Of a stretch of 64,000 bases of DNA, positions 9,744 through 19,837 are shown one piece after another. The stretch comes from Pseudomonas nunensis. Lineage in GTDB: Bacteria; Pseudomonadota; Gammaproteobacteria; Pseudomonadales; Pseudomonadaceae. Every line of letters starts with the position of its first letter. Position 1 is the first letter of the stretch. The notes below the pieces were generated by a model. That model searched no databases and was not told where the DNA came from. It was given only the letters and a program-made list of their open reading frames with translations. Made by a program: the position numbers and the translations under genes. The DNA lies in NCBI RefSeq assembly GCF_024296925.1, contig NZ_CP101125.1, forward strand, positions 684,501 to 748,500, given 5' to 3'.

Positions 9744-10177
9744 CACGCAGGCTCCTGGCATTTCGGGCACAGGTGTTTCTCGCCGGCGGTGGTCCAGCCC
9801 AACTCGGCAATCCGCGCAGTGGCGGCAGGCTTTTCGGCCTTGTTGCCCAGCTTGGCGTCGACCGCGAACTCGAAGCTCAGTTCTTTGGCGCAGCTGTCGC
9901 AGTTGACCTTCCAGGTGTGGATCGCCAGTTCGCCGAACACCGGACCACTGGCCACCGCGACCCATTGGCCGGGCGGGTTGATCAGGTGGCGAACGGTTTC
10001 GACGGTCAGGCGCATGGATAAGTCCTTGCTGCCTTTGAGGGTGACCACCAGGACGTCATTATTGCGAATCGAGCCGCCGTTGCCGGTGACTTGATAACGC
10101 CCCGGCACCAGGGCGCGGCATTCAGTCAGGGTGTGCTGCGGGTTCATCAGGCTGTAGCGGAAATCGTGTTCGACCAT
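9743..10177 (-). CDS. Hypothetical protein with two C-terminal Cys pairs
   Basis: 144 aa from the ATG at 10177, preceded by GGAGG. I do not recognise the family. Visible: a beta-rich N-terminal half (RYQVTGNGGSIRNNDVLVVT) and two Cys pairs, CDSC and CPKC, about 45 residues apart and ending four residues from the C-terminus. They could bind zinc or an iron-sulfur site. No signal peptide. It is coupled to the META lipoprotein downstream. Confidence 0.75.
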   Translation of the reverse strand: MVEHDFRYSLMNPQHTLTECRALVPGRYQVTGNGGSIRNNDVLVVTLKGSKDLSMRLTVETVRHLINPPGQWVAVASGPVFGELAIHTWKVNCDSCAKELSFEFAVDAKLGNKAEKPAATARIAELGWTTAGEKHLCPKCQEPA

Positions 10178-10311
10178 GGGTCCTCCAAATATGCGCGGTA
10201 TGCTAGCACGGGCATCAACGCAGCATGGCGCGGGCATGCGACCTTCGATCAGGTTCAAATCATCCACCCACTCATGGCACACTGCCGCTTTTACCCCTCT
10301 AAGGAATGGAA

Positions 10312-10764
10312 ATGGCCTTGACCGAATGTTTTGAATGCAAACAGAGCATCAGCTCTGAAGTAATTTCGTGCATTCACTGCGGCGCGCCGGTCGCGGCAAG
10401 GCGAGCAACTCCCTCCCAGGCTGCAGCGATCTCCTTCGGACATCGGCCGCGTGATGAGCAGGTGCCTGAAGTTTCGATCGTCGATCCCGAGCCACAACCG
10501 CAAGTCGAGCCAATCCCCGAAATTCCGGCTGCGCCCGTTTCCCGGCACCGACGTCGGGGAGCGCCGGTGAATGTGCCGGCGACCGATGCGTGGGCAGATA
10601 CGGCGCGTCCAGTGGAAGGTTGGCTGAAAATCATGGCATTTTTACTGCCACCGTTTTTCGTCTGGTTTCTGCTGCGTCCCGGACATTCCCTGCAACAGCG
10701 CCTGATCGGTTTCGGCTGGCTGGCACTGTTGATCCTGGCGTCCTCGATCAGCCCCAAACCCTGA
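10312..10764 (+). CDS. Zinc-ribbon membrane protein
   Basis: 150 aa from the ATG at 10312, six bases after AAGGA; the ATG at 10306 has no room for a ribosome site. The N-terminus has a zinc ribbon (CFECK...CIHCG), then a Pro/Glu-rich linker, and two C-terminal membrane helices (IMAFLLPPFFVWFLL and LIGFGWLALLILASS). Function unknown. It is convergent with ldhA, six bases apart. Confidence 0.78.
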   Translation: MALTECFECKQSISSEVISCIHCGAPVAARRATPSQAAAISFGHRPRDEQVPEVSIVDPEPQPQVEPIPEIPAAPVSRHRRRGAPVNVPATDAWADTARPVEGWLKIMAFLLPPFFVWFLLRPGHSLQQRLIGFGWLALLILASSISPKP

Positions 10765-10770
10765 CGTTGA

Positions 10771-11763
10771 TCAGCCTTCGACCTGATTCTGCGGTGCACC
10801 GGTCGCCCACGCTGCAATGTTCTGCAACGTAGTCGCGGCAATCGCGCCCAGGGCTTCGCGGGTCAGGAAGGCTTGGTGCGCAGTGATGATCACGTTGGGG
10901 AACGTCAGCAGCCGCGCCAGCACATCGTCTTGCAGCGGCAGGTCCGAGCGATCTTCGAAAAACAGCTGCGCCTCTTCTTCATACACATCCAGCCCCAGAT
11001 AACCCAATTGGCCGTCCTTCAACGCATCGATCAGCGCCGGAGTGTCCACCAGGCCGCCGCGCCCGGTATTGATCAGCATCGCCCCCGGTTGCATGTGCGC
11101 CAGTGATTGACGGTTGATCAGGTGTTTGCTCTGCTCGTTGAGTGGGCAATGCAGGCTGATGATCTGCGACTCGGCCAGCAGCTGCGGCAAACTCAAATAA
11201 CGCGCACCGAGGGCTTCGACCTGAGGATTGGGGTAGGGGTCGTAGGCCAATAACTTGCAGCCAAAGCCGCTCATGATTTTTGCGAAGGTCGCGCCGATCT
11301 GCCCGGTGCCGACCACGCCGACGGTCTTGCCCACCAGATCGAAACCGGTCAGCCCGTGCAGGCTGAAATCCCCTTCGCGGGTGCGGTTGTAGGCGCGGTG
11401 CAAGCGCCGGTTCAATGCGAGGATCAGCGCCACTGCGTGCTCGGCCACGGCGTGAGGCGAGTAGGCGGGCACGCGCACGATGGACAGGCCCAGGCGTTTT
11501 GCCGCGATCAGGTCGACGTGGTTGTAACCGGCCGAGCGCAGGGCAATCAGGCGCGTGCCGCCGGCAGCCAAATGTTCGAGCACCGGCGCGCTGAGGTCAT
11601 CATTGATGAAGGCGCACACCACTTCGTGATGCTCGGCCAGTGCCACAGTGTCGAGGCTCAGGCGCGCCGCTTGAAACTGCAACTCGATGTCGGCCGGCAA
11701 GTCGGCGGCGAGAAAGCTCTCGCGGTCGTAGGTCTGGCTGCTGAAAAGAATCGTGCGCATCAT
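10771..11763 (-). CDS. ldhA: D-lactate dehydrogenase-type 2-hydroxyacid dehydrogenase
   Basis: 330 aa. NAD-binding motif VVGTGQIGATFA near residue 150, catalytic Arg in RSAGYNHVD, Glu in VYEEEA and His in ITAHQAFLT fit fermentative D-LDH. The start is the first of two ATGs, with GGAG six bases before it. Downstream of gacS on the same strand, as in P. aeruginosa (PA0927-PA0928), but an inverted repeat separates the two, so separate transcription is likely. Confidence 0.9.
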   Translation of the reverse strand: MMRTILFSSQTYDRESFLAADLPADIELQFQAARLSLDTVALAEHHEVVCAFINDDLSAPVLEHLAAGGTRLIALRSAGYNHVDLIAAKRLGLSIVRVPAYSPHAVAEHAVALILALNRRLHRAYNRTREGDFSLHGLTGFDLVGKTVGVVGTGQIGATFAKIMSGFGCKLLAYDPYPNPQVEALGARYLSLPQLLAESQIISLHCPLNEQSKHLINRQSLAHMQPGAMLINTGRGGLVDTPALIDALKDGQLGYLGLDVYEEEAQLFFEDRSDLPLQDDVLARLLTFPNVIITAHQAFLTREALGAIAATTLQNIAAWATGAPQNQVEG

Positions 11764-11785
11764 CCTGTTCTCCTTGAAGAGCCTT

Positions 11786-11918
11786 TGTAGCAGCTGGCGA
11801 AGCCTGCGTTCGGCGGCGAAGCCGTCGCCAATCCAGCCTACGCGGTTTGCCTGAAAAACCGAGGTGGCTGATTTTACGACGGCTGCGCCGCCGAACGCAG
11901 GCTTCGCCAGCTGCTACA
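11786..11918. repeat. Inverted repeat, 33-bp perfect arms
   Basis: TGTAGCAGCTGGCGAAGCCT... at 11786-11818 and its exact complement at 11886-11918. Same family as 9069-9320. It lies between gacS and ldhA. Confidence 0.9.
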
Positions 11919-11958
11919 CGATCGTAGCGCTTGGGGCGACGGATGTTATTGCGCTGGG

Positions 11959-14709
11959 TCAGGCACTGATACGCGCTTGTGCAGCCAGGCGATTGATCGA
12001 GCGTTCCAGTTCTTCGAGGGCCGCCGCAGCTTTCGGGTCCTGTTGCTTGAGCAGGGTTTCACTGCGCTGGCAGGCAGCGCGCAGTTGTGGGACGCCGCAA
12101 TAACGCGTGGCGCCGTGCAGACGATGGACCCGTTCGATCAGGGCATTTTGGTCGTTGGCTTCCCGGGCGACACGAATCGCCTCGCGGTCGGCTTCCAGCG
12201 AGGCCAACAGCATCGCCAACATGTCCGCCGCCAGATCGGCTTTGCCCGCGGCCAGACGCAAACCTTCTTCGTGATCGAGCACCAACAAATCGCTACCGCC
12301 GTGGCTTTCGCTGGAGCGATCCGGCACCTGATTGCGCAGGGCCAGGCCGGTCCACTTCAACACCACTTGGGCCAGTTGCCGTTCGCTGATGGGTTTGGTC
12401 AGGTAATCGTCCATGCCGCTTTGCAGCAGCGCGCGTTTTTCATTGGCCATGGCGTGGGCGGTGAGGGCCACGATCGGCAGCGGCGTGCAATGCCGTTCAC
12501 TTTCCCACTGACGAATCGCTTCGGTACTTTGACGCCCGTCCATACCGGGCATTTGCACGTCCATCAGCACCAGGTCGAAGGTTTCGTTCTGCACCGCTTT
12601 GACGGCGGCGTAACCGCTTTCCACGGCGAGAACCTTGGCGCCCATGTCTTCGAGCAGGGTTTGCACCAGCAACAGGTTGGCCGGGTTGTCGTCGACGCAA
12701 AGTACCTTCGGCGCACGGCTCGACACTGGTTCGCCGGGTTCGCTGCGCTGCTGGCGCGGGTTGACCAGATCGGACAAGGCCCGGCGCAATTTGCGCGTGC
12801 AGGCCGGTTTGGCTTGCAGCTGACTGTGCGGATTAGGCACCGAGAGGTGGAACAGCGTCTGCTCGGTGGTCGGGCACAGCACCAGGACTTTGCAGCCCAG
12901 GTGTTCAAGGTCCCAGATGTGCTGGTTGAGGCGCTCCGGTGGCATGTCGTTGCTGGTGATGCCGAGCACCGCAAGGTCGATTGCCTGCTCGGTCTGATGC
13001 GCACCGGTGACCCCATTGGTCAGGCTTTCCAGGGTGTTGAACGGCGTGACTTCCAGACCGCAATCTTCCAGTTGATGCTGCAAGGCCTGACGCGCCAGTT
13101 CGTGGTTTTCCAGCACCGCTACCCGGCGCCCGAGCAACGGCGGGCCGGGCAGGTCCTCGGCGTCGTCGCGGGTTTTCGGCAGGCTCAGGCTGATCCAGAA
13201 TTCCGAACCTTCCCCCGGCGTGCTGTCGACGCCAATCTCGCCGCCCATCTGCTCGATCAAACGCTTGGAAATCACCAGCCCCAGACCGGTGCCGCCGGGT
13301 TGACGCGACAGCGAATTATCGGCCTGGCTGAAGGCTTGGAACAGAGCGCGCACGTCTTGGCTCGACAAACCGATGCCGGTGTCCTGAATGCTGATGCGCA
13401 GTTGCACGCTGTCTTCGTGCTCTTCTTCGAGCATGGCCCGGGCGACGATGGTGCCCTCGCGGGTGAACTTGATCGCGTTGCTGACCAGGTTGGTCAGGAT
13501 CTGCTTGAGTCGCAGCGGATCACCGACCAGCGACAGCGGCGTGTCGCGGTACACCAGGCTCACCAGTTCCAGCTGTTTGGCGTGGGCAGCCGGGGCGAGG
13601 ATGGTCAGGGTGTCCTGCAGCAAGTCGCGCAGGTTGAATGGAATGTTGTCGAGCACCAGTTTGCCGGCCTCGATTTTCGAGAAGTCGAGGATCTCGTTGA
13701 TGATCCCCAGCAGGCTGTCGGCGGATTTTTCGATGGTGCCCAAGTAGTCGAGCTGGCGCGGGGTCAGCTCGCTTTTTTGCAGCAGATGGGTGAAGCCGAG
13801 GATGCCGTTGAGCGGCGTGCGGATTTCATGGCTCATGTTGGCCAGGAACTCGGATTTGATCCGGCTCGCTTCCAGGGCTTCCTTGCGTGCCAGGTCCAGC
13901 TCGATGTTCTGGATCTCGATGGTTTCGAGGTTCTGGCGCACGTCTTCGGTGGCTTGATCGACGCTGTGTTGCAATTCTTCCTGGGCGTTCTGCAACGTGC
14001 CGGCCATGCGGTTGATGCCGGACGCCAGCTCATCCAGTTCCTGACTGCCGAGGGGCGGCAGGCGGGTTTCCAGATGACCGTCCTTGAGTTGCGCCACCGC
14101 CAGTTTGATCTGGCTGATCGGCCGGTTGATCGTGCGACCCATGCGCAACGCCAGCAGCGCCGCGCCGGCCAGTCCCGCGAAAATCAGCAGCAGGCTGGCG
14201 AACAGGCTGCGGTAACCGCGCAGCAGCATGCCGTTGTGGGACAGTTCGATTTCGACCCAGCCGAGCAGGCGATCGGCTTCATCGGGAATCAGGTCACCGG
14301 CCATGTTGCGATGCTTGCCGAACACCGGCAGCAAGTAGCGAGTCGCGTCATTGCCGCTGCGCCGCAGCATCTGCGAGCTGTTGCCGATCGGCGCCGCATT
14401 GAGCATGGTCGGGCCGGCGTGGGCCAAGGGAGTGCGGTCGGGGGCGAGGAAAGTCACGGCACGCACGTCCGTCTGTTCCAGCGACTGGGTGGCGATGCGC
14501 TCCAGCAGTTCGGTGTTCTTGTGACCCATGGCCGGGGCCACCAGCGGTGCGAGCTGCTCGGCGATCATTTCGCCGCGCTGCATGAGTTGGGCTTGCAGGT
14601 CCGATTGCTGCATCCAGGTGAAATAGCCGCCCAGGACCAACGCCATCAGGCTGGTCGGAAGCAAGGTCAGCAACAGCACGCGGCCTTTAATTCCCAGTTT
14701 CTTGAGCAC
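11959..14709 (-). CDS. gacS: Hybrid sensor histidine kinase GacS
   Basis: 916 aa tripartite kinase of the Gac/Rsm pathway; it phosphorylates GacA, which switches on the Rsm small RNAs. The start is GTG at 14709 (AGGAG six bases upstream; [13 protein letters not shown] follows), matching other GacS proteins. Order: membrane helix 12-32, periplasmic loop, helix near 170-190, HAMP, HisKA with His294 ([10 protein letters not shown]), ATPase ([15 protein letters not shown]), a degenerate receiver, receiver with Asp717 ([11 protein letters not shown]), and C-terminal Hpt with His near 862 (HRLHGA). All phosphorelay residues are present and no frameshift is seen, so the gene looks functional. Confidence 0.97.
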   Translation of the reverse strand: MLKKLGIKGRVLLLTLLPTSLMALVLGGYFTWMQQSDLQAQLMQRGEMIAEQLAPLVAPAMGHKNTELLERIATQSLEQTDVRAVTFLAPDRTPLAHAGPTMLNAAPIGNSSQMLRRSGNDATRYLLPVFGKHRNMAGDLIPDEADRLLGWVEIELSHNGMLLRGYRSLFASLLLIFAGLAGAALLALRMGRTINRPISQIKLAVAQLKDGHLETRLPPLGSQELDELASGINRMAGTLQNAQEELQHSVDQATEDVRQNLETIEIQNIELDLARKEALEASRIKSEFLANMSHEIRTPLNGILGFTHLLQKSELTPRQLDYLGTIEKSADSLLGIINEILDFSKIEAGKLVLDNIPFNLRDLLQDTLTILAPAAHAKQLELVSLVYRDTPLSLVGDPLRLKQILTNLVSNAIKFTREGTIVARAMLEEEHEDSVQLRISIQDTGIGLSSQDVRALFQAFSQADNSLSRQPGGTGLGLVISKRLIEQMGGEIGVDSTPGEGSEFWISLSLPKTRDDAEDLPGPPLLGRRVAVLENHELARQALQHQLEDCGLEVTPFNTLESLTNGVTGAHQTEQAIDLAVLGITSNDMPPERLNQHIWDLEHLGCKVLVLCPTTEQTLFHLSVPNPHSQLQAKPACTRKLRRALSDLVNPRQQRSEPGEPVSSRAPKVLCVDDNPANLLLVQTLLEDMGAKVLAVESGYAAVKAVQNETFDLVLMDVQMPGMDGRQSTEAIRQWESERHCTPLPIVALTAHAMANEKRALLQSGMDDYLTKPISERQLAQVVLKWTGLALRNQVPDRSSESHGGSDLLVLDHEEGLRLAAGKADLAADMLAMLLASLEADREAIRVAREANDQNALIERVHRLHGATRYCGVPQLRAACQRSETLLKQQDPKAAAALEELERSINRLAAQARISA

Positions 14710-14923
14710 GCATTTCTCCTGCATCCCGCTATTTATTGGACCCGCACGTGCATCCGGCACGCACCACTTGCGCAGTGTAGCGATTTGCTTGCGGGCAATC
14801 TTCGTAAATTGATGTCGTCATTCGTCGGCTGGATGGCAGGTTTTGCCTGACGGGCAAACCTTGGGTTGCCCCTGGCGAGGCAATCTTGAATAATCGCCAA
14901 CTGAGAATTATTTGCAGATAGTC

Positions 14924-15646
14924 ATGACTCCCATCACTGCTGGCCATCCTCGTATCCTGTCTATAGAAGACGACCTCGTGCTCGGTGCTTATGTTCACGA
15001 GCACCTGGGGCGTTGCGGCTTTCAGGTGACCTGGTGCCAGAACGGCCAGGAAGGCCTGGCCATCGCCCGTGGGCAAACCTTTGATGTGGTGCTGATGGAC
15101 ATTCTGCTGCCGGGGCTGGACGGGCTGAATGTCCTGACTCAACTGCGCCAGAGCCATGCGACCCCGGTGGTGCTGATGTCGGCGCTGGGTGCCGAGGCGG
15201 ATCGCATCAGCGGTTTTCGCCTCGGTGCCGACGATTACCTGCCCAAGCCGTTCAGCATGGCCGAGTTGCGGGTGCGCATCGAAGCCATTCTGCGGCGGGT
15301 GGCGTTTGATCGTCGGCCAGAGCCCTTCGCGGTGGTGAGCCCGGTGCATAACCTGTTGTTCGACGATGACCGGTGCGAAGTCTTCTATCGCGAGCAAGCC
15401 GCCGGCCTGACCCGCAGCGAGTATCGCTTGCTGGAAACCCTCAATCGCAATAACGACGAAGTGCTGAGCAAGGCTTTCCTTTATCAGCAGGTGTTGCAGC
15501 GCGGGTACGCGGCCCATGATCGCAGCCTCGACATGCACATCAGCCAGATCCGCCGCAAGCTCAAGGCCATCGGCTACACCGAGCGGGAAGTGCGCACGGT
15601 GTGGGGCAAGGGTTACGTCTTGAGTGCCATCGATGAAATGGTCTGA
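14924..15646 (+). CDS. OmpR-family response regulator (PirR-like)
   Basis: 240 aa from ATG 14924. Receiver with acidic pair IEDD, phospho-acceptor Asp59 (LMDILLPG) and Lys in DDYLPKPF; C-terminal winged helix ending in RTVWGKGYVLS. Its stop overlaps the following kinase start. Position next to gacS and before cysM equals that of P. aeruginosa PirR (PA0929), a regulator of ferric-enterobactin uptake, but no receptor gene lies nearby here, so the signal and target are open. Confidence 0.88.
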   Translation: MTPITAGHPRILSIEDDLVLGAYVHEHLGRCGFQVTWCQNGQEGLAIARGQTFDVVLMDILLPGLDGLNVLTQLRQSHATPVVLMSALGAEADRISGFRLGADDYLPKPFSMAELRVRIEAILRRVAFDRRPEPFAVVSPVHNLLFDDDRCEVFYREQAAGLTRSEYRLLETLNRNNDEVLSKAFLYQQVLQRGYAAHDRSLDMHISQIRRKLKAIGYTEREVRTVWGKGYVLSAIDEMV

Positions 15647-17057
15647 CCTGCCGGGTCGGCACTCGCTGTTCTGGAAACTCGCGTGCCTGTTGGTAGCGTT
15701 CTGTCTGCTGATGATCTGGTTGAGCTGGTCCTGGGGCCGTTACATGGAACAGCGCAACCAGTTTCTGTCGGACGACGCCCGAGGCACGCTGACGCGCTAC
15801 GCCGCCGAGGCCGAGCAAGCATGGAAAGAACGCCAGCGCGCGGGCGTCGATGCTTGGCTGGAAGGTATGAAGCAGCGTGAAACCGGTTGGGTCGGGGTCA
15901 TCGGTGGCGATCTGCAATCGTTGAGCAGCCGTGCGCTGACGGATCAGGAAATCGAACACCTGACCTTTCTCCGGGGCCTGGACTGGCCGATTCACAAGAA
16001 AAACCTGCCGTGGCTGCGTGTGCCGTTTCCCGGCAATCCCTATGCGGGCAACCTGGTGATCGAACTGCCGCAACGTTTCATGCCTGGGCAATATCGGGTG
16101 TTCTGGCGCGTCATCACCAACGGCGTGATTCCCGGTCTCTTCACTTTGCTGCTGTGCGTCGGTTTATACCGCTTGCTGGTAGTGCCGTTGAACAGCCTGC
16201 GCGAACAGGCCAATGCCTGGCGCGCCGACCAGTTGAACGTGCGCCTGTCGAGCCACACCACCAATCGTTCGGATGAACTGGGCGAACTCGGCCGGGCTTT
16301 CGATCACATGTCCGAACGCCTGCAAAGCACCGTCGCCCTGCAGCAACAACTGCTGCGCGACCTGTCCCACGAACTGCGCACGCCGTTGAGCCGTCTGCGG
16401 GTGGCCAGCGAAAGTGAGCAGGACGTGGTGCAATTGCGCGAGCGCATTGGTCGCGAAGTCGATGGCATGCAGCGTCTGGTGGAAGACACCCTGCAACTGG
16501 CCTGGCTCGACACCGAACGCTCGCGACTGCCCGACGAATCGATCCAGATCCAGGCGCTGTGGGACATGCTTACGGAAAATGCCTGCTATGAAAGTGGCTG
16601 GCCGGCGAGTCAATTGCACTGCGCCGTGGATTCCTCCTGCTGGGTGCGCGGTCATCTGAACACCCTGGCCCAGGCGCTGGAAAACATTGTGCGCAATGCT
16701 ATTCGGCATTCGCCTGATGGCGGGATTGTCAGCCTCGGCGGACGGCGTGATGGCGATTACTGGCATCTATGGCTGGAGGACCAGGGCGGCGGGGTGGCTG
16801 AAACCGACCTCGAACGGATCTTCTCGCCGTTCATTCGCCTCGACGGTTCACGGCCGGGAAATGGCGGGTTTGGATTGGGGCTGAGCATTGCCCGCAATGC
16901 GGTGCAGCGTCAGGGCGGGGCGCTGTGGGCGGAAAACACCGCGACGGGGTTGCGACTGAATATGCGGTTAGTGGCGGATGTGTGTGGCGCGAGTGACAAC
17001 GCCTTCGCGAGCAAGCCCGCTCCCACAGTGGACCTGAGCCGCCCACAAATTGTATGA
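15633..17057 (+). CDS. Sensor histidine kinase (PirS-like) with REP-derived tail
   Basis: 474 aa from ATG 15633, overlapping the regulator stop by 14 bases. Two membrane helices (about 12-34 and 164-184), HAMP, HisKA with His246 (RDLSHELRTPLSRL), and ATPase motifs (NIVRNAIRHS, DQGGGV, GFGLGLSIA). The last 18-20 codons run into a REP element, giving NAFASKPAPT before the stop, so the natural C-terminus was probably nearer residue 455. The cognate regulator is the gene upstream. Confidence 0.88.
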   Translation: MKWSDLPGRHSLFWKLACLLVAFCLLMIWLSWSWGRYMEQRNQFLSDDARGTLTRYAAEAEQAWKERQRAGVDAWLEGMKQRETGWVGVIGGDLQSLSSRALTDQEIEHLTFLRGLDWPIHKKNLPWLRVPFPGNPYAGNLVIELPQRFMPGQYRVFWRVITNGVIPGLFTLLLCVGLYRLLVVPLNSLREQANAWRADQLNVRLSSHTTNRSDELGELGRAFDHMSERLQSTVALQQQLLRDLSHELRTPLSRLRVASESEQDVVQLRERIGREVDGMQRLVEDTLQLAWLDTERSRLPDESIQIQALWDMLTENACYESGWPASQLHCAVDSSCWVRGHLNTLAQALENIVRNAIRHSPDGGIVSLGGRRDGDYWHLWLEDQGGGVAETDLERIFSPFIRLDGSRPGNGGFGLGLSIARNAVQRQGGALWAENTATGLRLNMRLVADVCGASDNAFASKPAPTVDLSRPQIV

Positions 17058-17098
17058 ACATCACCGAACCCCCTGTGGGAGCGGGCTTGCTCGCGAAG
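17003..17098. repeat. REP doublet overlapping kinase 3' end
   Basis: Left unit 17003-17026 lies inside the kinase reading frame; the inverted right unit is at 17075-17098. Confidence 0.88.
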
Positions 17099-17233
17099 AG
17101 GCCCTCCGAGTCGCCACCCTCATTGCAGATGAAATAGTCTCACCACTGGTGAGACATTTGCCTAGGTCACACATCTCCAGCCAACACTGGAATTGTGGAA
17201 GCCACAAAAATCGTGCGACCAACCCCACCCCCT

Positions 17234-17256
17234 GTGGGAGCGAGCTTGCTCGCGAT
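17234..17256 (+). repeat. Single REP unit
   Basis: GTGGGAGCGAGCTTGCTCGC, a lone unit in the 400-bp gap 17058-17457. Apart from these REPs and a -10-like TATGAT at 17419-17424, I see nothing in that gap; in particular no pirA-type receptor gene. Confidence 0.8.
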
Positions 17257-17457
17257 GAGGCCCTCCCATCCGCTGAAAAAGTATCAGCACTGCCGACACA
17301 ATTGCTCTGTACCTATTGTGCTGTTCGAGCGCCACTTCCAATGGCATCAATCCGCCCCTTATTCCCATAAGCCATAAGCACCACACTTTGCGTGATATGG
17401 CCTGTCAACGTTTGCCGGTATGATAGGCGCCCCCGCAGTCTGGATTGCGAATACGCC

Positions 17458-18360
17458 ATGACCTTGCAGTACCCAACCATCGCCGATTGCGTCGGCAACA
17501 CTCCGCTGGTTCGTTTGCAGCGCCTGCCTGGCGCCACCAGCAACACCCTTTTGCTCAAGCTCGAAGGGAATAACCCGGCGGGTTCGGTCAAGGACCGTCC
17601 GGCGCTGTCGATGATTACTCGCGCCGAGTTGCGTGGGCAGATTCACGCCGGCGATACGCTGATTGAAGCGACGTCGGGTAACACCGGGATTGCGCTGGCC
17701 ATGGCCGCCGCAATCAAGGGTTACAAGATGATCCTGATCATGCCGGACAACTCCAGTGCCGAACGTAAGGCCGCCATGACTGCTTATGGCGCCGAACTGA
17801 TCCTGGTCACCCAGGAAGAAGGCATGGAAGGCGCCCGCGACCTCGCTCAGCGAATGGAAGCCGAAGGCCGTGGCAAGGTGCTGGATCAGTTCGCCAACGG
17901 GGACAACCCGGAAGCGCACTACACCACCACCGGCCCGGAAATCTGGCGTCAGACCGAGGGCACCATCACTCACTTCGTCAGTTCGATGGGCACCACCGGG
18001 ACCATCATGGGCGTGTCGCGCTACTTGAAAGAGCAGAGTGACAACGTGCAGATCATTGGCCTGCAACCGATGGAAGGCTCGGCGATTCCGGGCATCCGTC
18101 GCTGGCCGCAGGAATACCTGCCGAAGATTTACCAGGCCGATCGTGTCGACCGCATCGTCGACATGGCCCAAAGCGAAGCCGAAGACGTGACCCGTCGTCT
18201 GGCCCGCGAAGAAGGGATCTTCTGTGGCGTGTCCTCGGGCGGAGCGGTGGCAGCGATGCTGCGCCTGTCCAAAGAAGTTGAAAACGCGGTGATCGTCGCG
18301 ATCATCTGCGACCGTGGCGACCGTTACTTGTCGACCGGCATTTTCGACGCGCCCAACTGA
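17458..18360 (+). CDS. cysM: Cysteine synthase B (O-acetylserine sulfhydrylase) CysM
   Basis: 300 aa PLP enzyme making cysteine from O-acetylserine and sulfide or thiosulfate. The PLP lysine lies in [11 protein letters not shown], with [10 protein letters not shown] (carboxylate loop) and [13 protein letters not shown] (phosphate loop). The length and RRWPQEYLP stretch fit CysM rather than CysK. The ATG at 17458 matches the family start; the frame is open to 17392. Its stop overlaps the rlmD start (TGATG). Confidence 0.95.
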   Translation: MTLQYPTIADCVGNTPLVRLQRLPGATSNTLLLKLEGNNPAGSVKDRPALSMITRAELRGQIHAGDTLIEATSGNTGIALAMAAAIKGYKMILIMPDNSSAERKAAMTAYGAELILVTQEEGMEGARDLAQRMEAEGRGKVLDQFANGDNPEAHYTTTGPEIWRQTEGTITHFVSSMGTTGTIMGVSRYLKEQSDNVQIIGLQPMEGSAIPGIRRWPQEYLPKIYQADRVDRIVDMAQSEAEDVTRRLAREEGIFCGVSSGGAVAAMLRLSKEVENAVIVAIICDRGDRYLSTGIFDAPN

Positions 18361-19712
18361 TGGCCAAGCAAGAGAGAGGCCTGCGCTTCCAACCCACGGG
18401 CGGCAGCAAGGCCCCACAAATTCCGACCGGCAAAAAGCAGCGCTTGAGCATCGAGCGCCTGGCGAATGACGGTCGCGGTATCGCGTTTTTCGAAGGTCGC
18501 ACCTGGTTCGTCATCGGCGCATTGGCCGGTGAAGAGATCGAGGCGCGCGTACTCAATGCCCACGGCAAAGTGGTCGAGGCGCGCACCGAACGGGTGTTCC
18601 AGGCCAGCGAACTGCGTCGCCCGGCACCGTGCCCACACGCCGGTCGCTGTGGCGGTTGCAGCGTGCAACATCTGCCGCACAACGAACAACTTGCCCTGAA
18701 ACAGCGCATGCTCGCCGAGCAATTGTCCAAGGTCGCCGGTGTCGAACCGCAAGAGTGGGCAGCGCCGTTGAGCGGTCCGGAATTCGGTTACCGCCGTCGC
18801 GCCCGGGTGGCGGTGCGCTGGGACATGAAAGCGAAAAAACTCGAAGTCGGTTTCCGCGCGGCGGGCAGTCAGGACATCGTCGCAATCACTGAATGCACGG
18901 TGCTGGTACAGCCCTTGCAACCGATCATGACCCGCTTGCCGGAAATGCTCCGCCGTTTGAGCAAACCTCAAGCATTGGGGCATGTGGAATTGTTCAGTGG
19001 CTCGTCGCTCGCAGTATTGCTGCGGCACATGGCGCCGTTGTCCGAGGCTGACCTGACGATCCTCACGGATTTCTGTGCGTTCCATGAAGCCCAGTTGTGG
19101 CTGCATGGCGATGGCGAACCGCAACCGGTCGATGCCACGCAAAATCTGGGTTATCGCCTGGAACAGTGGGGCCTGGACCTGGCGTATCGGCCGGGGGATT
19201 TCATCCAGGTCAACGCCGGGGTCAACGAAGCGATGGTTGCCCAGGCGCTGGACTGGCTCAAACCGCAAGCGGATGAACGCGTGCTGGATCTGTTCTGCGG
19301 GCTGGGCAACTTTGCCTTGCCGCTGGCCAAAGCCGTTCGCGAAGTGGTGGCGGTCGAAGGTGTTCAGGCCATGGTCGAGCGGGCAGCTGCGAATGCCGCT
19401 AGCAACAATCTGCATAACACTAAGTTTTTTCAGGCCGATTTATCCCAGCCTTTGACCGAAGCCGAATGGGCGCGCGAAGGCTTTTGTGCGGTACTCTTGG
19501 ACCCACCACGGGACGGTGCTTTCGAGGTGGTGCGCAAGCTGGCATCCCTGGGCGCCAAACGGTTGGTGTATGTGTCGTGCAACCCGGCAACTCTGGCGCG
19601 CGATACAGTCGAATTGATCAAGCAGGGCTACCGGTTAAAACGTGCCGGGATTCTCGATATGTTTCCTCAGACGGCACATGTCGAGGCCATGGCGTTATTT
19701 GAAGCGAGCTAG
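18360..19712 (+). CDS. rlmD: 23S rRNA (uracil(1939)-C5)-methyltransferase RlmD
   Basis: 450 aa. N-terminal TRAM domain, iron-sulfur Cys cluster [10 protein letters not shown] near residue 85, SAM-binding [22 protein letters not shown], and catalytic Cys in [11 protein letters not shown]. Translationally coupled to cysM. The pair also occurs ahead of relA in other pseudomonads. Confidence 0.95.
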   Translation: MAKQERGLRFQPTGGSKAPQIPTGKKQRLSIERLANDGRGIAFFEGRTWFVIGALAGEEIEARVLNAHGKVVEARTERVFQASELRRPAPCPHAGRCGGCSVQHLPHNEQLALKQRMLAEQLSKVAGVEPQEWAAPLSGPEFGYRRRARVAVRWDMKAKKLEVGFRAAGSQDIVAITECTVLVQPLQPIMTRLPEMLRRLSKPQALGHVELFSGSSLAVLLRHMAPLSEADLTILTDFCAFHEAQLWLHGDGEPQPVDATQNLGYRLEQWGLDLAYRPGDFIQVNAGVNEAMVAQALDWLKPQADERVLDLFCGLGNFALPLAKAVREVVAVEGVQAMVERAAANAASNNLHNTKFFQADLSQPLTEAEWAREGFCAVLLDPPRDGAFEVVRKLASLGAKRLVYVSCNPATLARDTVELIKQGYRLKRAGILDMFPQTAHVEAMALFEAS

Positions 19713-19837
19713 GATGGCTCGTCTGGTCCGACTGGCCGCCCGTGCAGCCGCCGCGCACCAGCCCGGCGCGGGCTCACGGGCAATGAAGGTCAGCGATTTG
19801 ACGCATTGAATCTGCGTCGTAGGGAAGGTAAAGCAAG

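Noticed and set aside
9123..10094. 323-codon open frame on the plus strand
   Set aside because: It runs through the duplicated palindromic repeat and then antisense to two better-supported genes.
11977..14850. 957-codon open frame on the plus strand
   Set aside because: It is antisense to gacS, whose protein shows every expected domain. High GC at third positions keeps the opposite frame open.
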